Shown: piece after piece, positions 8,225 to 16,272 of the stretch
How the letters are laid out: every line of letters begins with the position of its first letter
Numbering within the stretch: the stretch's first letter is position 1
Assembly: GCF_900101595.1 (NCBI RefSeq)
Contig: NZ_FMYY01000004.1
Location: 124,001 to 188,000, forward strand
DNA: 64,000 nt
Source: Paenibacillus sp. cl123
GTDB taxonomy: Bacteria; Bacillota; Bacilli; Paenibacillales; NBRC-103111
Direction: 5' to 3'
The notes under the pieces: model-generated
What the model saw: the letters and a program-made list of their open reading frames with translations, nothing else
Database searches by the model: none
What the model was told of the DNA's origin: nothing
Translations under genes and position numbers: made by a program

Positions 8225-8776
8225 GTGGATATTTTAATCAGGGAACTGAGGGCTGAGGACGATGTAAGCGAGATAACCATTGACGGGAGCTTTATCGTGG
8301 ATTCTGTCCTTGTCTTGGAGCTCAAGGGACAGCAAATCGGTTATACGGTGGAGGAGCGGCCAGTAACATATAAAAGCTACGAAGATGAGGCATTTGCGGA
8401 AGGCGACGCTGCTCCGGATTATTCGAACTATATCGGCAATCCCCATCAAATTAGTTATTTGGCCGTCGCCCAGAATCAAGTGGTGGGTCAAATTGTTCTA
8501 AAACGAAATTGGAACAACTATGCCTATGTGGAGGATATCAAGGTTGACAAGTCCTTCAGAGGATACGGCGTCGGTAAGAAACTAATCGAACAGGCTAAAC
8601 GCTGGATGAAGGATGGCGATATGACGGGAATCATGCTGGAGACGCAAAACAATAATGTCCGCGCATGTAAATTCTACGAAAGCTGCGGATTTGTCATCGG
8701 CGGCTTCGATTCCTATGTCTATCGCGGTCTGAATAAAGAAAGTGATGAGGTGGCGATTTATTGGTATCTGTTCTAA
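8225..8776 (+). CDS. GNAT acetyltransferase, streptothricin acetyltransferase (SatA/YyaR)-like
   Basis: This 183-residue GNAT protein strongly resembles SatA-type enzymes, which inactivate the antibiotic streptothricin by acetylating its beta-lysine. Hallmarks are NWNNYAYVEDIKV, the acetyl-CoA loop RGYGVGKKL, MLETQNNNVRACKFYESCGF, and the near C-terminal YRGLNKESDEVAIYWY. The start is taken as GTG at 8225 because AAAAAGGGGAGG ends 6 bases upstream; an ATG at 8198 lies before that site. It is monocistronic, between a terminator and a palindromic intergenic region. The antibiotic target is inferred from family resemblance only. Confidence 0.8.
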   Translation: MDILIRELRAEDDVSEITIDGSFIVDSVLVLELKGQQIGYTVEERPVTYKSYEDEAFAEGDAAPDYSNYIGNPHQISYLAVAQNQVVGQIVLKRNWNNYAYVEDIKVDKSFRGYGVGKKLIEQAKRWMKDGDMTGIMLETQNNNVRACKFYESCGFVIGGFDSYVYRGLNKESDEVAIYWYLF

Positions 8777-8806
8777 ACTGAAATAGCGGTTTCTTGCACA
8801 TCAAAA

Positions 8807-8886
8807 AGAGCGAAATCTGAGTACACTTGCACCTGAATTGTTAGACATCGGCTAACGCTTAAAGGTGCAGTTCCAGGTTTCGCTCT
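8807..8886. repeat. long imperfect inverted repeat (hairpin about 80 nt)
   Basis: The left arm 8807-8834 (AGAGCGAAATCTG...TTGCACCT) and right arm 8863-8886 (AGGTGCA...CAGGTTTCGCTCT) are inverted copies with a few mismatches, and a smaller GTTAG/CTAAC stem (8840-8844, 8852-8856) sits inside the loop. An A5 run precedes the left arm, so on the minus strand the stem is followed by T5. It could be a terminator read on the minus strand, a non-autonomous mobile element or an insertion-sequence remnant. Confidence 0.6.
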
Positions 8887-8936
8887 ATGGGGGATACGGG
8901 ACTTGTAATCCCTGAATTGCTTCATAAAGTGAGATA

Positions 8937-9001
8937 TGATAAAATAAAAAAATACGCCTCAATATGAATTCTCGGCGTCTGCGTACATATTTATTTTATC
9001 A
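8937..9001. repeat. AT-rich inverted repeat with 12-bp perfect arms
   Basis: TGATAAAATAAA at 8937-8948 is exactly inverted as TTTATTTTATCA at 8990-9001. Inside them TACGC (8953-8957) faces GCGTA (8981-8985). Function unknown; it lies 145 bases upstream of helD. Confidence 0.6.
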
Positions 9002-9145
9002 CACTCGCCATGTGTATGTCAAGCTTTCGTTATCGCCTGCTGGAGAGGATGGCGAGCAAAGTTGCAGTGACAGGAGTCCCGACCGGCAGAACCGGACGGT
9101 TGAGGGCATTGCCAACAATTTCGATAGCGTAAAGGAGAACGAGGC

Positions 9146-11509
9146 ATGAATGCGAAGGAACATGCGGAGAGGCAGGAGGAACAGCAGCGTGCAAGCGAAA
9201 TAAGAGCACTGATCTTAAGCCGCATCTCCCGCCTCCAGGAGCAGCTGGGGACGGTAAAGTCGGAGATCGTCACCATCCGCAAGGAATTTTGGGATGATGT
9301 GACCGTCAACTTCGAGGATGCTGCGGAAGCCGCTGAGACGTTCGCGAGCATGAAACAGCAGGCCGAGGTGTTATCCGAGCGGGAGCGGAGCCATCGTCAC
9401 GCCAGGGCGCAGCAGCAGGTGCTGGAGAGGCTGAAGGATTCGCCATATTTCGGCCGCATCGACTTCAGGGAGGCCGGAGAGAGCGCGGCTGAACGCATTT
9501 ATATAGGGATCGGTTCCTTGCTGGACGACGACGGTGAAATGTTCCTGATCTATGACTGGCGGGCGCCTGTCTCCGGGATGTATTATGATTTCGCGCCGGG
9601 GCCGGCCGAATACGAGACGCCGATGGGCCGTATCGAAGGCATGATGGAGCTTAAGCGTCAATATATCATTCGCGGCGGCGAGATTGTAAGTCTGTTCGAC
9701 ACGGGGATTACGATCGGCGACGAGCTGCTGCAGCAGGTGCTGGGCAAGCAATCCGACGCGCAGATGAAGAGCATCGTGGCGACCATACAGCGCGAGCAGA
9801 ATCAAGTTATCCGGAATACAACAAGCCGGCTGCTAGTCGTGCAGGGGGCGGCCGGCAGCGGCAAGACGTCGGCGGCGCTGCAGCGGGTCGCTTATCTGCT
9901 GTATCGCTACCGGGAGACGCTTAGCGCAGAGCATATCCTGCTATTTTCGCCCAATCCGATGTTCAACAGCTATGTGTCGACTGTGCTGCCCGAGCTCGGG
10001 GAAGACAATATGCAGCAGACGACATTCCAGGAATATGTCGAACATCGGGTCGGAGAGGCGTTCCGGGTCGAGAATACGTTCGAGCAGCTCGAATTCGCGC
10101 TAACAGCTCTGGACCACCCGTACTACGCAGCCCGCCAAGCGGGAATACGGTTTAAAGCGGGCAACACATTTCTGGAGCTTATGGAGGCTTATGTCAGAAG
10201 TCTCAAGCAGGAAGGCATCGTCTTCAAAGATATTCGTTTCCGGGATCGGGTGCTCATCTCTGTCTCCCAGATCCGGGATAAATTTTATAGCTGCGAACCG
10301 AGCTGGTCGATTCCGAACCGATTGGTAGATGTGACGGAATGGCTGCAGCAGCAGCTCCGACAGTTCGCCAAGGCCGAACGGCCAGCTCCATGGGTCGAGG
10401 ATGAGATTGAGCTGCTGGACAGCGAGGCTTACTTGGAAGCGTATAACCGGCTTCGCAGCCAAAAGCAGTTTTCGGAAAACACATTCGACGATTTTGACCG
10501 GGAAAAAGCGGCGCTGGCGGCCATGGTCGTCAACGAGCATTTTAAGCCGCTGCGCCGGTGGGTCAAACGGCTGTCCTTCATCGACCTTCCCGCTACCTAT
10601 GCCGCGCTGTTCCAGGATATTGACCGCGCTGCCGCAATGGCCCCGGAGGTGGAGCTTCCCGAGGAATGGCCGGCTATATGCGCCGATACGGCTGCGCGTC
10701 TCTCCGCGGGTGAACTGCCCAGTGAAGATGCTACTGCCTATGTGCTGCTTAAAGACCGGATAGAGGGCAGCCACCGGAATTTGAAGGTTCGGCATCTCTT
10801 CATCGACGAAGCGCAGGATTATTCGCCGATCCAGCTCGCTTATTTGCGTCAGCTGTTTCCTATGGCCAGGTGGACGGCGCTTGGAGACTGGAATCAGGCG
10901 ATCCATGTGCAGGCGGCGGAGAGCGACGGTTTTGGCGAACTGGCGGCCTTGTTTGACAAGGAGAGCTCCCAGACGGTCTTGTTCAGCAAAAGCTACCGGT
11001 CGACAAGGCAGATTGTAGATTTTACCCGGGGCATGATGCCCAACGGAGATACGATCGAGCCGTTCAACCGGCATGGCGGGAAACCAACCGTAACCTTAGC
11101 GCGGGAAGCCGCTCAGATGCTGGAGCTTATCGTCTCCAAGCTGAAGGAATTAATCGCGGATGGGCACAGGACGCTTGCCGTGATCTGCAAAACGGCGGAA
11201 GAAAGCCGGTTGGTGCATCGGCATCTGAAGGACAAGGTCCCGGCCAAGCTGATCGGAATGGAGACGGTCACCTTCGAGCAGGGACTGGTCGTTATACCGG
11301 CTTATTTGGCAAAGGGCGTAGAGTTTGACGCGGTTCTGCTGTACAATGCGTCGAAGGACAGCTACGGACGCGAATCGGAGCGCAGGCTGTTCTATACGGC
11401 CTGTACGCGGGCGATGCACGAGCTGCATCTGTTCTGCCTGGGCGAAATCAGCCCCTTTATTGCCGACACCCCTTCGGATACGTACACGTTTCTCCAGGCT
11501 CCGCTTTAA
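9146..11509 (+). CDS. helD: RNA polymerase recycling motor ATPase HelD (UvrD-like helicase)
   Basis: The 787-residue length and layout match Gram-positive HelD, an ATP-driven factor that binds RNA polymerase and releases it from stalled or terminated complexes. An N-terminal coiled coil (residues about 1-80, NAKEHAERQEEQQ onward) is the arm that enters the polymerase secondary channel. The Walker A motif is GAAGSGKTSAALQRV (near residue 233). Walker B is LFIDEAQDYSPIQ near 553, and motif VI-type sequence is FYTACTRAMHELHLF near 753. It is monocistronic and followed by a hairpin terminator. Confidence 0.92.
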   Translation: MNAKEHAERQEEQQRASEIRALILSRISRLQEQLGTVKSEIVTIRKEFWDDVTVNFEDAAEAAETFASMKQQAEVLSERERSHRHARAQQQVLERLKDSPYFGRIDFREAGESAAERIYIGIGSLLDDDGEMFLIYDWRAPVSGMYYDFAPGPAEYETPMGRIEGMMELKRQYIIRGGEIVSLFDTGITIGDELLQQVLGKQSDAQMKSIVATIQREQNQVIRNTTSRLLVVQGAAGSGKTSAALQRVAYLLYRYRETLSAEHILLFSPNPMFNSYVSTVLPELGEDNMQQTTFQEYVEHRVGEAFRVENTFEQLEFALTALDHPYYAARQAGIRFKAGNTFLELMEAYVRSLKQEGIVFKDIRFRDRVLISVSQIRDKFYSCEPSWSIPNRLVDVTEWLQQQLRQFAKAERPAPWVEDEIELLDSEAYLEAYNRLRSQKQFSENTFDDFDREKAALAAMVVNEHFKPLRRWVKRLSFIDLPATYAALFQDIDRAAAMAPEVELPEEWPAICADTAARLSAGELPSEDATAYVLLKDRIEGSHRNLKVRHLFIDEAQDYSPIQLAYLRQLFPMARWTALGDWNQAIHVQAAESDGFGELAALFDKESSQTVLFSKSYRSTRQIVDFTRGMMPNGDTIEPFNRHGGKPTVTLAREAAQMLELIVSKLKELIADGHRTLAVICKTAEESRLVHRHLKDKVPAKLIGMETVTFEQGLVVIPAYLAKGVEFDAVLLYNASKDSYGRESERRLFYTACTRAMHELHLFCLGEISPFIADTPSDTYTFLQAPL

Positions 11510-11556
11510 GCCCGGCAGGCCATTTAAGCAAGCAATTTCATACGTGAGATGGATGG

Positions 11557-11581
11557 ACCGGTTCTCTCGAGAGCCGGTTTT
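11557..11581 (+). terminator. rho-independent terminator after helD
   Basis: ACCGGTTCTC and its partner GAGAGCCGGT form a GC-rich stem with a very small loop, followed by four T bases (11578-11581). Confidence 0.6.
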
Positions 11582-11686
11582 GCTGCGTCATAAGGGGCGA
11601 AATCGGTTATTCTTGAATAAAATAAACATTACGGCCTATGCTGAATAGAAGGCTCGTAATTCGACGGAAAGGGGAACAAGGCCAAC

Positions 11687-12583
11687 ATGAAACTTATGGA
11701 CTTTACTCAGACGCTGATCTGCCGCTTTCAAGACGACGATCTGCCTGCGCTGTCGGCGCAATTAACTTATTATCTGATCCTGTCCTTCTTCCCGTTTCTG
11801 ATTTTTGCCGGGGCTGTGCTTAGCTTTACGGACTTCAGCACCTCGGATGCGATCGCCAAACTGGCCGTGCTGCTGCCGGATATGTCAAATCAGACGATCG
11901 CCGGAGTGCTGAGCGAGATTGAGGGCACCAGAAGCGGCTCCTTGTTATCCTTCGGTCTTATCGCCACTTTGTGGTCGGCTTCCAATGGAGTCAACGCGGT
12001 TATTAAGGGCATTAATAAAGCCTATGACGAAGAGGAAAATCGCCCGTTCTGGCTTATACGCCTGCTGTCGATTTTGGCTACTGTGGGACTGGCGGTTGCG
12101 ATCGTGCTTAGCTTTGTTCTGCTTGTATTCGGGAAAACCATTGCCGAGTGGATCTTCCGAACCGTACATATCGAGGTCGTGTTTTCCCCGCTATGGGCTG
12201 TGCTCCAGTATGCGATACCAATCGTCGTGCTCTGGACTTTATTTGTCCTTGTATATGCCTACTTGCCCAATCTGAGGCTGAAGTTCAAGGGGGTTATCCC
12301 CGGAGCGATTTTTGCCACGATCGGCTGGATTGTCGTTTCCATACTGTTCTCGTTTTATGTGAACCAGTTCGACAGCTACACGAAAACGTACGGAAGCCTC
12401 GGCGGGATTATCGTATTGCTGGTATGGCTGTACTTGTCCAGCATGATCATTTTGCTTGGGGGAGAGATTAACGCTACGCTGCATTTCTTCAAGACGGGCC
12501 AGACGAAGCCGCCTTGCAAATCCTTTGCTCTATCCCTCCCGTTCTTCAAAAACAGGAATAAAAAGACGGATGTCAAAACTTAA
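11687..12583 (+). CDS. YihY/virulence factor BrkB family inner membrane protein
   Basis: This 298-residue, strongly hydrophobic protein has about six membrane segments and the family core sequences AQLTYYLILSFFPFLIF (near residue 25), SNGVNAVIKGINKAYDEEE and a late TYGSLGGIIVLLVWLYLSSMIILLG in shortened form. Family members are widespread integral membrane proteins of uncertain role, once misnamed ribonuclease BN. The start at 11687 follows AAAGGGGAA. The stop codon lies inside an AT-rich 8-bp palindrome (12580-12587 with 12595-12602). It is a single-gene unit ending in the terminator at 12660-12698. Confidence 0.88.
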   Translation: MKLMDFTQTLICRFQDDDLPALSAQLTYYLILSFFPFLIFAGAVLSFTDFSTSDAIAKLAVLLPDMSNQTIAGVLSEIEGTRSGSLLSFGLIATLWSASNGVNAVIKGINKAYDEEENRPFWLIRLLSILATVGLAVAIVLSFVLLVFGKTIAEWIFRTVHIEVVFSPLWAVLQYAIPIVVLWTLFVLVYAYLPNLRLKFKGVIPGAIFATIGWIVVSILFSFYVNQFDSYTKTYGSLGGIIVLLVWLYLSSMIILLGGEINATLHFFKTGQTKPPCKSFALSLPFFKNRNKKTDVKT

Positions 12584-12659
12584 TAATGACATTTATTATT
12601 AATAATATTAAATATATATGATGCTAATTGATTTGGGCGCAATACGAGGCAACCAATGA

Positions 12660-12698
12660 AATAAGGAAGGTTCCAAAAGGAGGAGCCTTCCTTATTTT
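12660..12698 (+). terminator. rho-independent terminator
   Basis: AATAAGGAAGG at 12660-12670 pairs perfectly with CCTTCCTTATT at 12686-12696, followed by T bases to 12698. It ends the YihY-type transcript. Confidence 0.85.
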
Positions 12699-12798
12699 CA
12701 GTCACGTTGGTACAATGGAAGTGAAGCGCTTTCATGCATGAGGGCCATGCAAAACGGATATACATAGGTTTATATGAAGCAGGAAAGGGGTGTGTCTG

Positions 12799-13884
12799 AT
12801 GAAACGGTTCGTCATGATCACGTTAATGAAAACCTTCCTCGTTATGACCTTGATTCATATGCTGCTGACAGGATGCTCAACCAGCGGCATGGAAGATCGT
12901 CCGGAGGCCGTCAATCCGCTTATGCCGTCAGCTTGGCCGAACTCCGCCCCCCATATGCCCCTGGACACGGCGGCGCCATTGCCATCCCTTCCTGAAGCGG
13001 AGCTTCTTGTTGCTCCCGCAGTGCCTATGTCCGATCCATCGGCGTACAAGCCTGAACCGCCAGAGCAGGCCGCTGCCCCCGAGCCTGAAGTACACCCCAA
13101 AGCCGAAGAAATTCCGGCGGTTCCCGCGAGCGGCCTGACCGCGGAAGCTCAGACACCGGCTGCCCTTCAGCCGGCGGCGAACAAGGGAGGGAAGACGGTC
13201 GCCGCGGCTGCCTACGAGTCGGGCAAGGCGGTCTCGATTCCCGTCTTGAACTATCATAGCATCGGGAAGAAGCCTGGCAGCACAATCGTGCTTGATCCCG
13301 AGCTGCTGGCCGCTCAGATGGCCTATTTGCATCAGGAAGGGTACACGCCCCTGACATTGTCGGCATTTCAGCAAATATTGGAGAAAAAGCTGGAGAGGCC
13401 GGCCAAGCCGGTGCTGCTTACCTTCGATGACGGCTATGCGGACAACTATGAGCTCGCTATGCCAATTTTAAAGCAGTATGCATTTCCAGCCACCTTGTTT
13501 ATGTCGCCTGGCGCTGTCGGTGATCCGTTCTATATTACCTGGGAGCAGGCGAAAGAAATGAAAGAAGCGGGCTGGGATATTCAGCCCCATGGCATGACCC
13601 ATCCCCGCATGTCCAAGCTTTCTCGCGACAAGCAGCGGCATGAAATTCAGGAGGCCAGCCGCTTGATCGAAGAGGAGCTGGGAGTGAAGCCGGATGTCTT
13701 CTGCTATCCGTATGGCGATTTCAACAAAGACACATTGGCGATTTTGAAGGAGCTGGGGTTCCGGTATGCCTTCACAATCGAGCAGGGCAGAGCCGCATCG
13801 GATCAGGAGCCCTTGCAGCTCAAACGAATTTACGTCAACGGGCAGGACAGCCTGAAGCAGTGGGCGAAGAAGCTTGGGAATTGA
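12799..13884 (+). CDS. polysaccharide deacetylase (NodB domain) lipoprotein
   Basis: This is a 361-residue lipoprotein. A hydrophobic leader ends in the lipobox LLTGC (Cys near residue 27). It is followed by about 100 residues of Pro/Ala/Glu-rich linker, then a NodB-type carbohydrate esterase family 4 domain. Catalytic markers are LNYHSIG, LTFDDGYADNYE (metal-binding and base aspartates), HGMTHPRMS (metal histidines) and CYPYGDFN. Such enzymes remove acetyl groups from peptidoglycan, chitin or exopolysaccharide at the outer membrane face. I prefer ATG 12799 because AGGAAAGGGG lies 8 bases upstream; a GTG at 12790 would overlap that site. The linker probably spans part of the cell wall. Confidence 0.88.
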   Translation: MKRFVMITLMKTFLVMTLIHMLLTGCSTSGMEDRPEAVNPLMPSAWPNSAPHMPLDTAAPLPSLPEAELLVAPAVPMSDPSAYKPEPPEQAAAPEPEVHPKAEEIPAVPASGLTAEAQTPAALQPAANKGGKTVAAAAYESGKAVSIPVLNYHSIGKKPGSTIVLDPELLAAQMAYLHQEGYTPLTLSAFQQILEKKLERPAKPVLLTFDDGYADNYELAMPILKQYAFPATLFMSPGAVGDPFYITWEQAKEMKEAGWDIQPHGMTHPRMSKLSRDKQRHEIQEASRLIEEELGVKPDVFCYPYGDFNKDTLAILKELGFRYAFTIEQGRAASDQEPLQLKRIYVNGQDSLKQWAKKLGN

Positions 13885-13975
13885 CGGTAAGTCGTCGAAC
13901 GAATAGAGCCCGGACGGAGAGGATCAAGGAAGCTCGGGGTCTCGAGCAAGCCGCACAGCCTCATTTTGGACAATG

Positions 13976-13999
13976 AACCCGGCCGTCGGCCGGGTTTTT
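13976..13999 (+). terminator. rho-independent terminator after the deacetylase gene
   Basis: AACCCGGCC, a 3-base loop, GGCCGGGTT and a T5 tail: a strong compact terminator that isolates the metallophore-type operon downstream. Confidence 0.9.
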
Positions 14000-14051
14000 C
14001 GCGCAAATTTCACAAAATAAGGCATCGTGAAAAACAAGCTGCATACAACAA

Positions 14052-14081
14052 TTGACAATACAAAGAAGGGTAGTATATACT
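14052..14081 (+). promoter_or_regulatory. sigma-A promoter of the metallophore-type operon
   Basis: A perfect -35 TTGACA at 14052-14057 and a -10 TATACT at 14076-14081 are separated by 18 bases. Transcription should start near 14088, inside the Zur-like palindrome. Confidence 0.8.
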
Positions 14082-14088
14082 CGTTTAA

Positions 14089-14103
14089 TAGTAATAATTA
14101 CTA
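14089..14103 (+). promoter_or_regulatory. Zur-box-like 7-1-7 palindrome at the transcription start
   Basis: TAGTAATAATTACTA is a perfect 7-1-7 palindrome that differs from the Bacillus Zur core TCGTAATnATTACGA at one position per half site. Its place over the expected start point fits zinc-dependent repression. PerR or Fur would prefer other half sites, but overlap within the family cannot be excluded. Confidence 0.65.
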
Positions 14104-14106
14104 ATT

Positions 14107-14116
14107 AAAGGAGGTG
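14107..14116 (+). promoter_or_regulatory. orphan strong Shine-Dalgarno sequence in the leader
   Basis: AAAGGAGGTG lies about 20 bases into the predicted mRNA and 55 bases before the true first start codon, which has its own GGAGG site. No well-spaced start codon follows. A GTG overlapping the site could open a 15-codon hydrophobic frame to 14161. It may be a leader-peptide site or an mRNA-stabilising element. Confidence 0.4.
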
Positions 14117-14132
14117 TATCATTTTTATCCAT

Positions 14133-14147
14133 TGAGAATCATACTCA
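14133..14147 (+). promoter_or_regulatory. Fur-box-like palindrome in the leader
   Basis: TGAGAATCATACTCA is a near-perfect 7-1-7 palindrome matching the Fur core TGATAATnATTATCA at 11 of 14 defined positions. It lies downstream of the Zur-like site, so it could add iron control as a roadblock; weaker evidence than the first site. Confidence 0.45.
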
Positions 14148-14170
14148 TTATTTTAATCTAGGAGGTTCAC

Positions 14171-15430
14171 ATGGCACATCTTCTTATGATTGAAAGCTGG
14201 GTTGGAGCAAGCGGAAACTTGCTGCCGCCACTTCTGAAATCGCTGGGGCATACGTATACCTTCGTCACGCGCAAGCCGGAGCATTACCAGAGCGCGCTCA
14301 GCACGGAGAAGCATCCTGTCATACGATTTGCCGATGCCGTTCTCGTTACCGAGACGAATGATGTTCCGAGCTTGATCTCATTTCTGCGGCCTTATCGATT
14401 TGACGGCGTCATTACGGTCTGCGATTACTACATTGAAGCGGCAAGAGAGGTGGCCAAAGCTTTTCAGCTCCCTTGCCCTTTTCCGGATGAAGTGAAGGCG
14501 GTGCGGCAAAAGCATCTTATGCGCCAGTTGCTGGACCAGGCCGGTCTGGACAACCCGGACTATCGTCTCGCGTTAAGCTGGGCGGAGGCGGAAGCTGCTG
14601 CGGAAGCCATCGGATATCCGCTTGTCTTAAAGCCGGTGGACCTGGCTTCCAGCGCCTTTGTCAGCCTTATTCAAAATCGCCAAGAGCTGCTTGAAGCGTA
14701 TGAAGCGCTGGAGGCATTCCCGCTTAATTTCAGAGATCAGGAGCGCGATCGCACGTATCTTCTTGAAGCCTACATGGGTGGCGATGAAGTCAGTGTGGAG
14801 AGCATCTCGTACAAAGGCGAAACGACGATTCTCGGCATTACGGATAAATCCGTCACAGGCAGCCCCTATTTCATCGAAAACGGGCATATGTTCCCGGCCA
14901 AGCTGACCGAGGAAACCGATGCGTCTGTGAAGCAATTTGTCCGCAGCGCGCTGGAAGCGGTCGGCTTCGATCACGGGATCGCCCATACGGAAGTGAAGCT
15001 GACGGCGGAAGGACCGCGAATCGTTGAGATCAATCCGAGAACAGCCGGCAATTATATCGTGGAGCTTATCGGGCGTGTGACGGGGGTTGATTTGCTTCAG
15101 GCTTTTGTGGAGCTCTCGTTAGGTTTGAAACCGGCCATCACGCCAACCGAAACCGGGATCGCAAGCGCAGCCGTCATGTTTCTCGTTCCCCCTCAAGGCG
15201 GTACGGTAGCGCAAATGGCGGGGCTTGAGGAGCTGGCTGCGAACGAGCATGTCATGCGCTACAAAATCGAGGATTGCGCAGGCAAGTCCATTTCGGCGCC
15301 CATCGATAACGCCTGCTATTTGGGCCATGTCATTGCGGAGGACAAAGAAGGGCTAAACGCCAGATTGTTTGCGGAAAAAGCATTGGGATGCCTGAAGCTT
15401 AGCTTTGAGCCTACAGGAGGCGGCGCATGA
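14171..15430 (+). CDS. ATP-grasp carboxylate-amine ligase (amino-acid ligase-like)
   Basis: The first gene of the ten-gene operon encodes a 419-residue ATP-grasp protein. The N-terminal pre-ATP-grasp domain runs to about residue 110. The ATP-binding core includes GYPLVLKPVDLASSAFV (the lysine contacting ATP), the grasp strand TYLLEAYMGGDEVSVE, and the metal-binding VEINPRTAGNYI. A C-terminal domain of the amino-acid ligase type follows. Enzymes of this group join a carboxylate to an amine through an acyl phosphate, as in BacD-type dipeptide synthesis. Inference: it forms an amide bond in a small metal chelator, using an amino-acid-like building block from the SbnA-like enzyme. The start ATG has GGAGG 5 bases upstream. 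Confidence 0.85.
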   Translation: MAHLLMIESWVGASGNLLPPLLKSLGHTYTFVTRKPEHYQSALSTEKHPVIRFADAVLVTETNDVPSLISFLRPYRFDGVITVCDYYIEAAREVAKAFQLPCPFPDEVKAVRQKHLMRQLLDQAGLDNPDYRLALSWAEAEAAAEAIGYPLVLKPVDLASSAFVSLIQNRQELLEAYEALEAFPLNFRDQERDRTYLLEAYMGGDEVSVESISYKGETTILGITDKSVTGSPYFIENGHMFPAKLTEETDASVKQFVRSALEAVGFDHGIAHTEVKLTAEGPRIVEINPRTAGNYIVELIGRVTGVDLLQAFVELSLGLKPAITPTETGIASAAVMFLVPPQGGTVAQMAGLEELAANEHVMRYKIEDCAGKSISAPIDNACYLGHVIAEDKEGLNARLFAEKALGCLKLSFEPTGGGA

Positions 15431-16272
15431 AGCAAAAGCCAATCTCCTCCCATGTTAGCGTGGCCGCTTTGCGGGAAGCCATCCTGCATGGCGAATGGGG
15501 CCCCTCGCCGCAAGACTTGCCGGTGACGGGATCATCGAGCATTTACCAGACGACGCAATTTCCTTCCTCAAACATCAAATATCACAATTATTATGTTCTG
15601 CTTCGGTCGGAGTCTTACTTTGGGGCCTGCTCCTATACAGCCGGTCAGTTGGATGCCGAGATGGCAGGACAACTGTCAGGATTATCTCTGGATGCCGCAT
15701 TGCGAAATGAGCGGCTGCCCGTACAAATTGCGGCTATGGACGCTTATCTCGGCGTCGCTCGGCCGCATGCCGAGCATTGCAGCCAGGCGGTAGACATCCC
15801 GGCCGGAACGCCGATTCAGAAAGCCAAACGGCGCGATGCGCTCATCGCGGATATGGCCGGCATACAGCCGAAGCAAAACGTTGCGCTTATTGGCGTCGTC
15901 AATCCGCTGGTGGAGGCGATCCAAGCGAGAGGCGGAACATGCTTGCCATGCGATCTGCAGCTGGAAGCGACCCAGTGGGGGGACGCGGTGGAGAAGGATA
16001 TGGAGAAGGTGCTGGACCGCGCCGACAATGTGATTTGCACGGCCATGACGCTTGGCAACGGGACGTTCGATCGTATTTTGGAACGCGTCAGAGAAAGGCA
16101 GATCCCGCTCACCGTGTACGCGCAGACAGGGAGTGCGGTTGTTGCTCCATTTGTAAACAAAGGCGTTACGGCGCTGCTTGCCGAGCCGTTCCCCTTTACG
16201 CAATTCAGCGCGGGCGCTACGCGGCTCTATAGCTACAGGAGCAAAAAGGAGGAAAGGGCGGATGAAGGTTAA
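15427..16272 (+). CDS. DUF4213/DUF364 (putative heavy-metal chelation) protein
   Basis: The 281-residue protein fits the two-part family with an N-terminal DUF4213-like region (residues about 1-110) and a C-terminal Rossmann-like DUF364 core. The core includes VALIGVVNPLVEAI, a DLQLEATQWG segment, ICTAMTLGNGTFDRIL and VYAQTGSAVVAPF. The family was named for a proposed role in metal chelation based on structure and context; its biochemistry is not established. The gene overlaps the ligase stop by 4 bases. The C-terminal overlap with the methyltransferase gene is 11 bases. In this operon it may handle the metal, release it from the chelator, or take part in chelator assembly. Confidence 0.75.
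   Translation: MKQKPISSHVSVAALREAILHGEWGPSPQDLPVTGSSSIYQTTQFPSSNIKYHNYYVLLRSESYFGACSYTAGQLDAEMAGQLSGLSLDAALRNERLPVQIAAMDAYLGVARPHAEHCSQAVDIPAGTPIQKAKRRDALIADMAGIQPKQNVALIGVVNPLVEAIQARGGTCLPCDLQLEATQWGDAVEKDMEKVLDRADNVICTAMTLGNGTFDRILERVRERQIPLTVYAQTGSAVVAPFVNKGVTALLAEPFPFTQFSAGATRLYSYRSKKEERADEG

Larger units (their letters stand above)
8777..9145. other. 369-bp intergenic region with two nested/imperfect palindromes
   Basis: No gene is visible here. The stretch holds a long hairpin at 8807-8886 and a second AT-rich inverted repeat at 8937-9001, both listed separately. The last 15 bases carry the helD ribosome binding site (AAGGAGAA). Confidence 0.7.

Noticed and set aside
8047..8256. 69-codon plus-strand frame upstream of the SatA-like gene
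   Set aside because: No ribosome site at its start, and it overlaps the SatA-like start region in another frame.
8807..8886. Long hairpin as the terminator of the SatA-like gene
   Set aside because: On the plus strand no T tract follows the stem; the T run is on the minus strand, where there is no gene to terminate.
11687..12583. Calling the YihY/BrkB-type protein ribonuclease BN
   Set aside because: The family was misnamed; the protein is an integral membrane protein with no nuclease motif.
14114..14161. 15-codon GTG frame in the metallophore-type leader as a definite gene
   Set aside because: The GTG overlaps the Shine-Dalgarno sequence, so initiation there is unlikely; kept only as part of the orphan-site finding.
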